Counted from the first letter of the stretch, positions 34,211 to 47,695 are shown. The stretch is 64,000 bases of DNA from Scalesia atractyloides (GCA_947069175.1 CAMTDV010000002.1:12144988-12208987); one strand, 5' to 3'. Notes: generated by a model not told the origin, from the sequence alone. Made by a program: numbers and translations.

Positions 34211-34626
34211 GGTTAGACACACAGTCCAGCGGTGGACTGTGTGCAAATAATATGCACACGTCACGAGTTCGATCCCTGATACACGCAACCTCTAAGTAAT
34301 AAAATGCCTTTTTGATTAAAGCTGAACCGGGTTAACCCCGTTAGTTGTTAAGTATAATAAAAACCGAGATATTAACCAGGTTAGACACACAGTCCAGCGG
34401 TGGACTGTGTGCAACACTAAGTCGCACGTCACGCGTTCGAGTCTGGTTAACGGCACCGGTTCGATGATTTAAAATCTTTTTATAAAAACAAATGAATTTT
34501 GAATAAATCGAATTAGTATATAAATATAATTAAAAACAAGATTATTTCGGGTTAGACACGTAGCTCAGTTGGTTGAGCTGCGTGCACGCGTACGGGAGGT
34601 CTCGGGTTCGAGTCTCACCCAGCGCA
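34211..34626 (+). other. tRNA-like units M2-M4 of the E2 3' LTR
   Basis: Units start at 34211, 34379 and 34550 (168 and 171 bp). In M4 the A-box reads CAGTTGGTTGAGC, a single A-to-T change. Confidence 0.7.
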
Positions 34627-35684
34627 TACTTGCACACTGACCGAACCGGTCAACAGGTCAACAAGTCAACGGTCAACGGTCAACGCAAAAATAAACAATT
34701 TTTTTATATTTTTATTTATTTAATTTAATTTAAAAATCAATTAAAAATACTTAAAAATAATATTTTTAAAGATAGAAAATAGCCTTAAACTCACAAAAAT
34801 ATATCTAAAAATTCCATTAAAATCCTTAATAAAATCCACTCATTTATTATATTTTTCCGTTATTATTTAGGTTAGTAGTTCTTGTTGTTCAACTCTCCCG
34901 ACTCGTGCGCATCTCATTATCTCCATTCAAACGCACCCAATGTGAGTGAATCTTTACAAATTCCCCGTTTTAATCACGTTTTGGGGTGTACCATGTGTCT
35001 TGCTATATATTATATTTAAATCATTGTGCATACCTCATATGATGAACATGTGTATTCAGTTTGTTTCAACTGTTGTGTGGTTATCGTTACATGCAATTTA
35101 TTATTTTCAGTACATGTAATTTCATAGGCCGCCGCTCCCCATTACATTATGAGCGTTGAGCATGTTCCCCATTACATTATGAGCGTGAACCTGGCGTGCC
35201 CACATACGATCAGTTTCATTCATGTTATTTATCGTATGATGTTGGTATGTTAATGTATGCTATCATGTGTTATTGTATGTTATAGTTGTGATTGCTATTG
35301 CTACTGCTTGGTTATTTACATTTGCTCAATTATGATTATGCACAATTTTTCATTGATAAACTGATAAGTAAATCAATAATAAATGTTTATCTAACAAGGT
35401 TCACTCGCCAACTTATGTTGACCCAAAAACCCCCATTTTTACACATGATACAGGTGAACCAGCTGCAGCAAGAAACACTTAGGATTGGACTAGAAGAATA
35501 AATGATTTAGAGTTTGGGATTGTTTTGCTTGGTTTATTTTCTTTGTATTGTATGGACATATTTGGATATTTGGGAATGTAATTTTGACTTTAATAAATAT
35601 GAAACATATTCGTAAATATCATGAGCTTTGGTGATAACCCAATTATGCCCCGACTCTTATTCCGCTGCGGGTCGAGGTGTGACA

Positions 35685-38600
35685 CTGACATTGTGGTTCA
35701 AGTACAACAAGCTCTCGCCACAAATCCCACTAATCCTCCCCAACAAGATGACCAGAACATCGGCAACCCTCCTACCAGCAAGTGCTCATATAAACATTTT
35801 AAGTCCTGCGATCCTCCTAAATTTGAAGGGACCGAAGGTGTCACTGCCCTCCTCCACTGGTTTGAGGAAATGGAAAACACCTTCCTCAACTGCGATTGTC
35901 CCGAGGATCGCAAGGTACGATACGCAACCGGGAGACTATTTGGGGTAGCTCTTACCTGGTGGAATACTGAAAAGGGTAAGAGGGGAATCGAAGATGCTAT
36001 GGCCTTAACATGGGAGGAGTTAAGGGAAATCATGAAGAGGCGGTTCTGTCCTAGGAGTGAGATTAAAAAGTTGGAGGACGAATTTCATTCTTTGAAGCAA
36101 AAGGAGGGAGATCATACTTCCTACAACAAGAGGTTCTTAGAGTTGAACCAAATGGTCCCTAACTTGTTTACCCCAGTTTACCGCTTAATTAGCATTATAT
36201 TCGAGGTCTTCCCTCGAAAATTCAAGATTCAGTTCTCAGCACTTTACCAGCAACACTTGAAGCTGCTATGGAACTAGCGACTGAACTGACCAAGAATCGA
36301 ATTCGCAACGGTAAGTTTAAAGAGGAGAAGAAGAAAGCCCCCGTTGAGGGCCAAACTTCAAACCATTCCACCTCCTCCTCTAAGTTTGTTAACAAGAGGA
36401 AACGTAACACCAGAAACTTCGCTGTCACACAAACCAATTTCCCTATCCCTGCTGCACCCATTACCCAAGTTGCCCCTTCACCTGCACCATACAAAAGGCC
36501 ATACTCTGGCCCATTACCAAAATGCAACTGTTGCCAATACCACCATTTTCCTGATCATCCCTGCCAACATTGCACCGGCTGCGGTCGCGCAGGTCATACT
36601 GTTCAAACCTGTCGCATACCTCAGCGAACGAACCGCCACCAGCCTTCAACCCAAACCCACCAACAAATAATGGGTCAAGCCCAACAACCCCTACTACTAC
36701 CACCTACCCAACATTTAGCCCAATCATACTACCAACCCAACTATCCCATGGTACAACCTATGCGGGCTTGCTACAATTGTGGAGACCCAAGCCACTTTAG
36801 AAACACTTGTCCAAGGTTGGTGAACATTATTCATGCTCAAGCCCAAGCCAATCCGGTGAATCAAGCTAACCAAGCTCCTCCACCTACAAGAGGAAGAGCT
36901 TTCAACATCAACGCTAATCAGGCTAGAGCTGACAGCAATGTGGTTAACGGTACGTTCCTTATCAATGGTAGTTATGCATCCATGTTGTTTGATACTGGCG
37001 CGGATAAAAGTTTTGTGTCTTTAGAATTTGAACCCATCCTAAACCAAATTCGTGATAAGCTCATGGAATCCATAACAGTAGAAGTTGCTGACGGAAAACC
37101 GGTCTCATTAAACTCTATTATACGCAACTGTACTCTCACCTTAAACGACCACGATTTTCCAGTTGACCTCATTCCTATGAAGTTGGGAAGCTTTGATATT
37201 ATAATTGGTATGGACTGGCTCAGCCAACATCAGGCTGAAGTTGTATGCCGCGAGAAGTTTATACGCATTCCTCTTCCAGACGGTCAAACTCTACGAATCT
37301 TTGGAGAAACCCCATCGAAAGGGCTCAGATTAATGTCCTGTCTTCAAGCTCAAAAATATCTTCGCAAGAATTATGTCGCATTTTTAACTCATGTCGTCAA
37401 AAAGGGAACCACGGAGAAGAAACTCGAAGACATCTCAGTAGTAAAAGATTTCCCGCAAGTTTTTCCTGACGACATTTCAGGACTTCCTCCAGTAAGAGAA
37501 GTCGAATTCCGTATTGATCTTATACCTGGTGCTACACCAGCTGCAAAGTCTCCTTATTGGTTAGCCCCCTCTGAAATGCAAGAGCTAGCCAGTCAATTGC
37601 AAGAGTTGACTGACAAAGGATTCATACATCCTAGCTCCTCACCTTGGGGTGCACCTGTCCTTTTTGTGAAGAAGAAAGATGGATCGTTTCGCATGTGCAT
37701 CGACTACAGAGAACTCAACAAGTTAACAATCAAGAATCGCTGTCCATTACCTCGCATTGATGATCTTCTTGACCAACTTCAAGGCGCCAGCTGTTTTTCA
37801 AAAATTGACCTTCGTTTTGGTTATCATCAACTTAGAGTACATGAAGAAGACGTCCCAAAGACCGCTTTCCGAACTCGTTATGGTCATGATGAATTCATGG
37901 TCATGCCATTTGGGTTAACCAACGCTCCAGCTGTCTTCATGGATCTAATGAACAGAGTCTGCAAACCCTATCTCGATCGTTTTGTTATAGTCTTCATCGA
38001 CGACATTCTCATTTATTCAAAGTCTAAGTCTGATCATGAGCGGCATCTTCGACTCATCCTTACACTCCTAGAGAATGAGAAGCTTTATGCCAAATTCTCC
38101 AAATGCGAATTCTGGTTAAAAAAGGTACAATTCCTTGGACATGTAGTCAATGACAAGGGAATACATGTCGACCCCTCAAAGATCAAAGCGGTACAAGAAT
38201 GGCAAGCGCCACGTACTCCAACTGAAGTAAGATCATTCCTTGGTTTGGCTGGTTATTATCGTCGTTTCATCTCAAACTTCTCTCGCATTGCTGTACCACT
38301 CACGGCTTTAACTCATAAGGGAAAACCTTTCATATGGGGACCCAAACAAGAAGAAGCCTTCCAAACCCTTAAACAAAGACTCTGTGATGCACCAATCCTC
38401 ACTCTGCCTGAAGGTTGTGATGACTTCGTGGTTTATTGCGACGCGTCAGGACAAGGACTAGGCTGTGTTCTAATGCAAAGAGGAAAGGTTATAGCTTATG
38501 CTTCGAGACAACTCAAGACTCATGAGAATAACTACACCACCCATGACCTAGAACTTGGAGCCGTTGTGTTCGCTCTTAAGATATGGAGACATTATCTCTA

Positions 38601-38773
38601 CGGTACTAAGTGTGAAATATACACTGACCAAAAGAGTCTTCAACATATCTTCAATCAAAAGGAGTTAAACATGAGGCAACGAAGATGGGTCGAACTTCTA
38701 AATGACTACGACTGTGAAATTCGGTACCACCCTGGCAAAGCAAATGTGGTGGCTGATGCACTCAGTCGAAAGG
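35685..38773 (+). pseudogene. Gag-pol of E1, continued; truncated after RNase H
   Basis: 35690 resumes gag at IVVQVQQAL. A 1-bp loss at about 36190 (TTAATTAGCATTAT against TTGATCGAACATTAT in the sisters) shifts the frame. From there a long frame holds the Cys/His patches, protease LFDTGADKSF, RT (MCIDYRELNKL, FIDDILIYS) and RNase H (YCDASGQGLG). Changes at otherwise constant sites include KNRCPLP (Y to C), IDLRFGY (S to F) and GHDEFMV (Y to D). The frame reads VVADALSRK at 38773 and then enters Athila sequence, so integrase and tail are missing. The extra residues encoded after that joint are Athila-derived, not a fusion gene. Confidence 0.92.
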
Positions 38774-39528
38774 TGTCCCCCACAACAGCCTTCTTACTTC
38801 TCATTCTCTTGCAGTTCGATTTAGACTCCCACGAGTGGGAAAGGCTCTCAAATCTGGTCACTTGTGAGTTGCTACCTTACAGGAGAATTGATTGGGAGTT
38901 GATTGATAATTTGTGTCAGAGGGGTCGGATCGAGCAGTTATTAGGGGATAAGTTCTGAAGGGTGCTAGATTGCGGAGCGAGACAATACAAGGAAATCACT
39001 TATGAGTTCCACTCCACATTTGAATACCAACAGGGGAAGTTCAACGAGAATGACGCGGTTTCTTTTGCCTTGGGGAGGCAAGTATTTGAGATGACAATCC
39101 CACGGTTTGCGATGGCTTCGCAAATATATTCGGATGAGGAGGTTCAGTCGCCGGACTTCACCACGAGCCTGCAGGGTGTCCTCAAAAGGAGGCACCCCCA
39201 TAGTGTCCAGACAGACGAGCTCGCCAGATTTTGGGGTACCATCTCTTCTACCCCGTACTCAAACAACATGGTGGCGAGTGATATTACTGATCCCATTCAT
39301 CGTTTCTCCATAAGATTCTTGCTGCTACGTTTGTTGGGAGAGGACAGGGGGACAATAAGGTCAACCAGGTGAGTTTATTTTGTCTGATGTGTATGGTAGA
39401 GGGATGGCCGGCAAACCTGGCCACAATATTTGCTTGGTCAATGAAGCGACTGTGGAGGGGGGCCCCGGGGCAAGGGTTTATTGCGGGCCTTTGATTACAT
39501 GCTTAGCTAAGAGCCTAGGGGTGTTCGA
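38774..39528 (+). pseudogene. Athila ORF1-type region (after integrase), fragment
   Basis: Translation gives WERLSNLVTCELLPYRRIDW and RIEQLLGDKF, then a stop. After it come YKEITYEFHSTFEYQQGKFN, AVSFALGRQVFEMTIPRFAM, GTISSTPYSNNMVASDITDP and IHRFSIRFLLLRLL. A frameshift near 39357 follows, then FCLMCMVEGWPANLATIFAW. This matches the layout of the Athila ORF1 family of proteins, encoded downstream of or apart from pol in Athila elements; their role is unproven. At least one stop and one shift break it. It is bounded by the E1 pol fusion on the left and the E4 LTR on the right. Confidence 0.78.
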
Positions 39529-39717
39529 TGTAACATCCGTCGAAAAACGGGTTTTCCAAACCCGCTACGTTTATTAATCGACTAACCAGTTTCAAATTTT
39601 CGTTGCTCATTTAATGCTTATTTTCATTTTAAACAATACATAACTAATAAACATTTTAGAAAATGGAAATTAAAATTGTTAAAAAATAAAAATAAAGTAA
39701 ACTAAAAATAAAAATGG

Positions 39718-39786
39718 GCTGCCGGGTTTCGAACCCGGGTCAGCCGGAAGACTTAATCACCAAACATTTAACCACTCCGCCACTTG
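39718..39786 (-). other. tRNA-like block M1 of the E4 LTR
   Basis: TGGCGGAGTGG and GGTTCGAAACC on the minus strand, about 69 bp in all. The B-box variant is the one also seen in S1. Confidence 0.7.
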
Positions 39787-40628
39787 CTGTCTTTGTATAA
39801 TATAGGTAACAAATAATACTTAACTCTACCTGTGAAATCATCTGCTTGCGCCAAAACTGAAACCGTTCATCGGCTTTCAACGTTCCAGACGATTGAGTGA
39901 TCGCTATTACTGGTTATAACCGATGAAATCATTACGACCGACGTTCTTAATCAATTCAGCCTTTATTGAACTTGAATTCATATGATTTTCGGGTTTAATA
40001 ACCGAAATCATTTACCTCCAAATTTACACCGGCAATATCATCATCTCGCGACTCAAAAACACTCACAGAACCTCCAATTTTACTTTCGCTCCATTTTCCG
40101 TTCGTCGGAAACGCTTTCTGAAAACGCCGGACTTTCGCCGGAAAACCGTGTCTTTCATCAAAACGGTAAATTTCTCAATTCTTTCATCTTCTATCTGTTG
40201 TTAGACTGTTACTAACTCAAAACCTTCAACCAGAATCCGTCCCAGACGATGATATCGGATAATCAGCACTCGCCGGAAGATTTCTGAAAATTTCTAAATC
40301 ACGCTGTGAATCGGTATAATCATTTAAACCTTCTGATAATCATTGTTTAGTAACTCAATTTCGCAACTATTCGATCAAAACGGTTAATTGATTCAATCAG
40401 ACGGAGTTCATAAAACATAGCCGACGACTTTGCCAGAGTTCTGAGAAAAATCATTTTTCCGGTACGTTCATTCCCAAAACCTTCCCTGTCCATTTCATTT
40501 TAATTAATTATATGTCCGTCAATCGAATTAAACAAGAACAGTAGAATGAATCGTTGTCTGTGTTGTTTTAACGAAGAAGATGAAGCTTAGACTGTGTATA
40601 TATTTAATATAAATCAAGTTATATCTCG

Positions 40629-41042
40629 GGTTAGACACACAGTCCAGCGGTGGACTGTGTGCATTTGAAACATAGAGATACCGAGTTCGAGTCCGTCCTT
40701 GTTCCGATTCGTCACAATATTCAGACTTTTTATAAAACCCAAATACGGAAACTTCCAGTTAGTATATAAGTGAAATAAAAACAAGTATTTTAACCAGGTT
40801 AGACACACAGTCCAGCGGTGGACTGTGTGCAACGTTAAACAACAGGTCCCGGGTTCGAGACCTGTTATACGCACCGGTTCGATATAATTAAAATCCTTTT
40901 TAAAATAAATGAATTTTGAATAAAATAAATAGTATATAAATATAATTAAAAACAGAAATATTTCGGGTTAGACACGTAGCTCAGTTGGTAGAGCTGCGTG
41001 CACGCGTACGGGAGGTCACAAGTTCGAACGTCACTCAGTGCA
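40629..41042 (+). other. tRNA-like units M2-M4 of the E4 LTR
   Basis: Units start at 40629, 40797 and 40966 (168 and 169 bp). Each has a TATA-like stretch 35-36 bp upstream (about 40594, 40761 and 40931). M3 keeps the ACAGGTC/GACCTGT arm. M4's B-box has decayed to AAGTTCGAACG. Confidence 0.7.
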
Positions 41043-42193
41043 AACAAATACACGACCGAACCGGTCAACAGTCATGGTCAATGGTCAACGGTCAACGGTA
41101 AACCCCAAAAAGTCAACATTTTTTTTATATTTTTATTTATTTATTTAATTTAAAAATCAATTAAAAATACTTAAAAATAATATTTTTAAAGTTAGAAAAT
41201 AACCTTAAACTCACAAAAATAAATCTAAAAACCCTATTAAAATTGTTAATAAAATCCACTTATTTACCGTACCTTTTCGTTATTATTTAGGTTAGTTATT
41301 CCTCGTCGATCAACCCTCTAAACTCGTGCACATTCAACATCATCAAACGAACGCACCCAATGTGAGTGAATCTCTACAAATTCCCCGTTTTAATCACGTT
41401 TTTTGGGTGTATCATGTGTCTTATTATTTACTACATTTAAACACTTGTGCATCCATCATATCCATGATCAAATGTGTATTCAGTATGTGTCAACTGTTTG
41501 TGTGGTTAATGTTTAGATTAAATTTATCATTTTCAGTACATACATCATCATAGGCCGCCGCTCCCCCATTACCTATGAGCGTGAGCCGTTCCCCATTACC
41601 TATGAGCGTGAACGAGGCGTTGCCAACATACGATCGGCTCCGTTTGATTGAGCCTTGATCGCACATACATTCATCATAGGCCGTCTGTTCCCCATTACCT
41701 ATGAGCGGAACGTTCCCCATTACCTATGAGCGTGAACGTGACGTTGCCAACATTTACATTATCATTCACGTCATATATTCATGCAAGGTGGTTTGTTATT
41801 GTATGTTATTGTATGATTATTTACGTTTGCTCACATATGATTATTGCACAACTTTTCCATATTAAATATAACAAGAAATCAATAATAAATGTTTTCTAAC
41901 AAGGTTCACTCGCCAACTTTTGTTGACCCAAAAACCCCCATTTTTACACATGATACAGGTGATCCAGTTGCAGCAAGAAACATATAGGATGGCTTAGAAG
42001 AATAAATCGGTTTAGACTTTGGATTGTTTATTTAGTTACTTTTCTTTGTAATTGTATGAACTTGTTTGGAATATTGAGAATGAAATTTTGAATTTAATAA
42101 ATATGAAACATATTAGTAAATATCATGAGTTTTGGGTTGATAACCCAATTATGCCCCGACTCTTATTCCGCTGCGGGTCGGGGTGTGACAGAT

Positions 42194-42205
42194 TGGTATC
42201 AGAGC
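42194..42205 (+). promoter_or_regulatory. Primer-binding site of E4
   Basis: TGGTATCAGAGC, three bases after the LTR. Confidence 0.93.
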
Positions 42206-43006
42206 CATGACTATAGGGATATAGGATAGGTTATTAGACCCTTAGAGCCTATACTATAGTTGATTAGAATTTTTAAATTGTTTGTGTGTTACATGCAAAA
42301 TTCATGATGTTTATATGCTTTATGTTTATTGTTACATTCAATGTTATGCAAGCATGTTCATAAGTACATATTATTATACAATGCCTATCATGAATCATAT
42401 TCTCATAACATATCATATCTATGAGAGCACACACCACACAATTTCCATGACTTTCGCAATGATTTTTTTTTGTATTTTCAAATCACATCAAAGTGAGTTC
42501 TCACGACGGGCATGTAGTAACTGGAAGGGTACAAGTACTGGTAGTCGGAACGTCCTGTCTAGGCTTGGCATTCGTATAAATCCAAAATAAAGGACCAGTT
42601 TGCCTACCTGGGGACTAACGATGAGAGTACGAAGGACCTATTAGGCCAAAGCATGCTATACCAAACGTCGTGTGAGCTAACCCCACTTTGAGTTGTCATT
42701 GTGTCTACACCTGGACACCCTCCGACCATACATCTCGCAAACATATTTCATGGTTTTCATTCGGGTGATGCGAGTGTTAAACCGCCAATACCAATGTGAA
42801 TCCTACTAAGCCAATAGTCATGGGGGCCCACATGACTATACAGGCGATGGTATGGGGGACATTGGAGGCCCAAACATGAGCAAACCCAAGACATCCTATG
42901 GATGTAGTTGCATTATTGATGTTTATGTTATCTTTATTTTTTTTATGACACATGACACCTAAAAAGACTCCTTAAACTCACAATCTTCTTATGTATGTTC
43001 CTGTAG
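42206..43006 (+). other. Untranslated leader of E4
   Basis: Collinear with the E1-E3 leaders; no coding potential seen. Confidence 0.75.
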
Positions 43007-46000
43007 ATGTCGGCTAGGCAGCAACGTGGGGGTAGAAGGTCAGGAAGGTCAAACGAACGCTTGGCCACCCAAATCGCAAAACAAATGGCCGCGGTGCTTC
43101 CTGACATCGTAATTCAAGTCCAACAAGCTCTCGCCACAAATCCCATCAATCCTCCCCATCAGGAAGACCAGAACGTCGACAACCCTCCTCCAAAAAGTGC
43201 TCATACAAACACTTCAAGTCTTGCGATGCCCCGAAATTTGAAGGGACCGAAGGTGTCACTGCTCTCCTCCACTGGTTTGAGGAAATGGAAAACACCTTCC
43301 TCAATTGCGATTGTCCCGAGGATCGCAAGGTACCTTACGCAACCGGGAGACTATTTGGAGTAGCTCTTACCTGGTGGAATACTGAAAAAGGTAAGAGAGG
43401 AATCGAAGATGCAATGGCCTTAACGTGGGAGGAGTTAAGGGAAATCATGACGAGATGCTTCTGTCCAAGAAGCGAGATCAAAAAGTTAGAGGATGAATTT
43501 CACTCGTTGAAGCAGAAGGAAGGAGATCATACTTCCTACAACAAACGGTTTTTAGAGTTGAACCAAATGGTCCCTAACTTGTTCACCCCAGTATACCGCT
43601 TAGTCGAACATTATATTCGAGGCCTTCCCTCGAAAATTCAAGACTCAGTTCTAAGCACTTCGCCTGCAACACTTGAAGCTGCATGGAACTAGCTACCGAG
43701 CTTACCGAGAATCGTATTCGTAATGGCAAATTTAAGGACGAGAAAAAGAAAGCCCCCATTGAGGGCCAAACTTCAAACCATTCCACCTCCTCCTCAAAGT
43801 TTGCTAATAAGAGGAAACAAACACCAAAACTTTGCTGTCACACAAACAAATTTCCCTTATCCCTGCTGCACCCATTACCCAAGTTGCCCCTCACCTGCAC
43901 CATATAAAAAGCCATACTCCGGCCCATACCCAAAATGCAACCGTTGCCAATACCATCACTTTCCTGATCATCCTTGCCAGCATTGCACCGGCTGTGGCTG
44001 CGTAGGTCACACCATTCAAACCTGTTGCGTACTTCAGCGAACGAACCGCCATCAGCCCTCAACCCAAACCCACCATCAGATAGTGGGTCAAGCCCAACAA
44101 CCTTTACTCCTACCACCTACCCAACATGTAGCCCAATCCTATTACCAACCCAACTATCCCATGGTGCAACCTATGCGGGCTTGTTACAACTGTGGAGACC
44201 CGAACCATTTCAGGAACACCTGTCCACGCTTGGTGAACATTATCCATGCCCAAGCTCAAGCTAATCCAGTAAACCAGGCTAACCAAGCTCCTCCACAAGC
44301 AAGAGGAAGAGCTTTCAACATCAACGCAAATCAAGCTAGGGCTGACAACAATATGGTTAACGGTACGTTTCACATCAATGGTAGTTAAGCATCCATGTTA
44401 TTTGATACTGGCGTGGATAGGAGTTTTGTGTCCTTAGAATTGAACCCATCCTCAACCAAACTCGTGATAAACTCATGGAATCCATAATGGTAGAAGTTGC
44501 TGACGGAAAACCGGTCTCATTAAACTCTATTATACGCAAATGTACTCTCACCCTAAACGATCACGATTTTCCAGTTGACCTCATTCCTATGAAGTTGGGA
44601 AGTTTCGACATTATAATTGGTATGGACTGGCTCAGCCAACATCATGCTGAAGTTGTATGCCGCGAAAAGTTCATTCGCATTCCTCTTGCAAACGGTCAGA
44701 CTCTTCGAATCTTTGGAGAAACCACTTCGAAGGGACTCAAATTAATGTCCTGTCTTCAAGCCCGAAAATATCTCCTCAAGAATTACGTCGCATTCCTAAC
44801 TCATGTCGTCAAAAAGGGAACCAAGGAGAAGAAACTTGAAGACATCCCAGTAGTAAAAGATTTTCCACAAGTTTTTCCTGATGACATTTCAGGACTTCCT
44901 CCCATGAGAGAAGTCGAATTCCGCATTGATCTTATACCTGGAGCTACACCAGTTGCAAAATCTCCTTATAGGTTAGCCCCATCCGAGATGCAAGAGCTGG
45001 CCAGTCAATTACAAGAGCTGACTGACAAAGGATTCATACGTCCTAGCTCATCGCCTTGGGGTGCACCTGTCCTTTTTGTGAAGAAGAAAGATGGAACGTT
45101 TCGCATGTGTATCGACTACAGAGAACTCAACAAATTAATGGTCTAGAACCGCTACCGATTACCTCACATCGATGATCTTCTAGACCAACTTCAAGGCGCC
45201 ACATGTTTTTCAAAAATCGACCTTCGTTCTGGTTATCATCAACTCAGAGTACATGAAGAAGACGTCCCAAAGACCGCCTTCCGAACTCGTTATGGTCATT
45301 ATGAATTCATGGTCATGCCATTTGGTCTAACCAACGCTCCAGCTGTCTTCATGGATCTAATGAACAGAGTCTGCAAACCCTATCTCGATCGCTTTGTTAT
45401 AGTCTTCATCTACGACATTCTCATTTACTCAAAGTCTAAGTCTGATCATGAACTACACCTTTGACTCATCCTTACGCTCTTAAGGAATGGAAAGCTCTAC
45501 GCCAAATTCTCCAAATGCGAATTCTGGTTAAAAGAGGTACAATTCCTTGGACATGTCGTCAATGACAAGGGAATACATCGACCCCTCAAAGATCAAAGCA
45601 GTGCAAGAATGGCAAGCGCCACGTACACCTACCGAAATAAGATCATTCCTTGGTTTGGCTGGTTATTATCGCCGTTTCATTGCAAATTTCTCCCGCATCG
45701 CTGTACCACTCACGGCTTTAACACATAAAGGAAAACCCTTCATATGGGGACCCAAACAAGAAGAAGCCTTCCAAACCCTTAAACGAAAACTCTGTGACGC
45801 ACCTATCCTCACTCTTCCTGAAGGTTGTGATGACTTCGTGGTTTATTGCGACGCGTCAGGGCAAGGACTAGGCTGTGTTCTAATGCAAAGAGGAAAGGTG
45901 ATAGCTTATGCTTCTAGACAACTCAAAACTCATGAGAAGAACTACACCACCCACGACCAAGAACTTGGAGCCGTTGTGTTCGCTCTTAAGATATGGAGAC

Positions 46001-47661
46001 ATTACCTCTACGGTACCAAGTGTGAAATATACACTGACCACAAGAGCCTCCAACATATCTTCAACCAAAAGGAGTTAAACATGAGGCAACGGAGATGGGT
46101 CGAACTTCTTAATGACTACGACTGTGAAATTCGGTATCATCCTGGCAAGGCAAACGTGGTGGCCGATGCACTCAGTCGAAAGAGTTATGCGAACTCCATT
46201 CGTCTTCTATGTTCGCAAATCATAAGATCAAATCCGAGAAGCCCAACATGTTTCAGTAACGGAAAACGACGTACGCAAGGAGCTGTCTTGTGGAGCTGAA
46301 CTTAAAATCGAAACTAAATCCGACGGTATTCTGTACTATCTAGATCGCATATGGATTCCCGATCACAATAACCTTCGTGATTTCCTTATGAATGAGGCGC
46401 ACAAAACACGGTACTCTGTACACCCAAGAGCCGACAAGATGTATCAAGACCTTCGATACACCTACTGGTGGCCTGGCATGAAAAAGGATATCGTTGTTTT
46501 CGTTTCCAAGTGCCTTACATGTTCCAAAGTAAAAGCTGAACATGAAAGACCCTCAGGACTTCTAGTTCAACCTGAAATACCTGTGTGGAAGTGGAAAACA
46601 TAACCATGGACTTCATTACCGGGTTACCTCGCACCTCCAGTGGGTATGACACTATATGGGTAATCATTGATCGTCTTACAAAATCAGCTCATTTCATTCC
46701 AATCCACGAGGACTTCAAGAACGAGAAGTTAGCTCGTATCTACATCAGCGAGATCGTAAGCAGTCATGGTGTACCGTTAAGCATTATTTCAGATCGTGAT
46801 GGTCGTTTCACTTCACGAACATGGCAAGCCGTACAAGCCGCTTTGGGTACATGATTAGACCTCAGTACCGCTTATCATCCTCAAACTGATGGACAATCTG
46901 AACGCACCATCCAAACTCTTGAAGATATGCTTCGAGCATGTGTTATAGACTTCACGGGAAATTGGGACGCTCATCTACCATTAGTTGAATTTTTGTACAA
47001 CAACAGCTATCATTCAAGTATCGGCATGGCACCTTTCGAAGCTTTATATGATCGTAAGTGCCGATCTCCAGTATGTTGGCACGAAATTGGAGAAGCTCAA
47101 ATCACCGGTCCAGAACTAATTCAAAAAACAACAGACAAGATCCATCAAATTAGAAACAATCTTCTAGCGGCACAAAGTCGTCAAAAGAGTTATGCAGACA
47201 AACGACGAAAGCCTTTGGAGTTTAACATTGGTGATCATGTACTTTTAAAAGTATCACCGTGGAAGGGAGTAGTTCATTTTGGCCAGAAGGGCAAGCTAGC
47301 ACCACGCTACGTAGGACCTTTCAAGATACTCGAAAGAGTAGGACCTGTAGCATACAAGCTTGACCTACCAGAAGAACTCAACATAATTCACCCCACATTC
47401 CACGTATCAAACTTAAAGAAGTGCCTCGCCGATGAAAACCTCCATATTCCCTTAGAAGATATGCAGATTGATGAATCTATGCACTTCATTGAAAGACCAG
47501 TAGAGATCATGGACTTCGGAGAAAAACGTTTAAGACGGAGTCGTATTCCAATTGTTAGGGTACGCTGGGAGTCGAAACGAGGACCTGAGTTTACTTGGGA
47601 ACGTGAAGACTCAATGCGCGAAAAATACCCGCATCTTTTTCCTGTTACCACTACTACTTAA
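43007..47661 (+). pseudogene. Gag-pol of E4, many lesions
   Basis: Starts MSARQQRGGRRSGRSNERLA. Gag, protease, RT, RNase H, integrase, GPY/F and the full chromodomain-like tail (GPEFTWEREDSMREKYPHLF) are all present in order. Lesions seen by comparison with E1-E3: frameshifts near 43190, 43685, 43820, 44440, 45577 (2-bp loss), 46225 and 46598. Stops are at about 44386 (TAT to TAA), 45145, 45463 and 46852 (CGA to TGA). The RT active site reads FIYD instead of FIDD (about 45409), which would abolish catalysis. The tail is longer than in E2 or E3 because its two Trp codons are intact. Confidence 0.92.
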
Positions 47662-47677
47662 ATTTCGGGACGAAATT

Positions 47678-47695
47678 TCTAAAAGTAGGGGATAC
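47678..47695 (+). promoter_or_regulatory. Polypurine tract of E4
   Basis: AAAAGTAGGGGATAC before the LTR start at 47696. Confidence 0.83.

Larger units (their letters stand above)
16693..35684 (+). mobile_element. E2: near-complete family B chromovirus inside E1 gag, TSD CTGAC
   Basis: CTGAC at 16688-16692 and again at 35685-35689 is a perfect 5-bp duplication. The parts are 5' LTR (16693-18523 plus 26660-27581, split by E3), primer site, leader, one long gag-pol frame, polypurine tract and 3' LTR. In the shared first 1.1 kb the two LTRs show only about ten substitutions and a few 1-bp indels by eye, so this is a young copy. Confidence 0.95.
33099..35684 (+). mobile_element. 3' LTR of E2
   Basis: 2586 bp. 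It ends GTCGAGGTGTGACA, one base off the usual GTCGGGG. It lacks the CGATCGGCTC hairpin copies found in the 5' LTR (compare 35205-35215). CTGAC follows at 35685. Confidence 0.95.
13105..38773 (+). mobile_element. E1: family B chromovirus, interrupted by E2 and truncated at its 3' end
   Basis: E1 comprises 13105-16692 and 35685-38773. It begins with an LTR directly against Athila sequence (left flank TTAGC). Gag is split by E2. Pol ends at the RNase H/integrase border (VVADALSRK), where Athila sequence starts. No integrase, polypurine tract or 3' LTR remains and no right-hand duplication can be found. Confidence 0.9.
39529..42190 (+). mobile_element. 5' LTR of E4
   Basis: 2662 bp, begins TGTAACATCCGTCG, the same subtype as S1. 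It has a polyadenylation-like AATAAA at 42096-42101 and the terminal CCCCGAC...GTCGGGG hairpin at about 42153-42184. Confidence 0.95.

Noticed and set aside
38774..38958. Novel C-terminal domain of a pol fusion
   Set aside because: It is Athila-derived sequence read through after a deletion joint.
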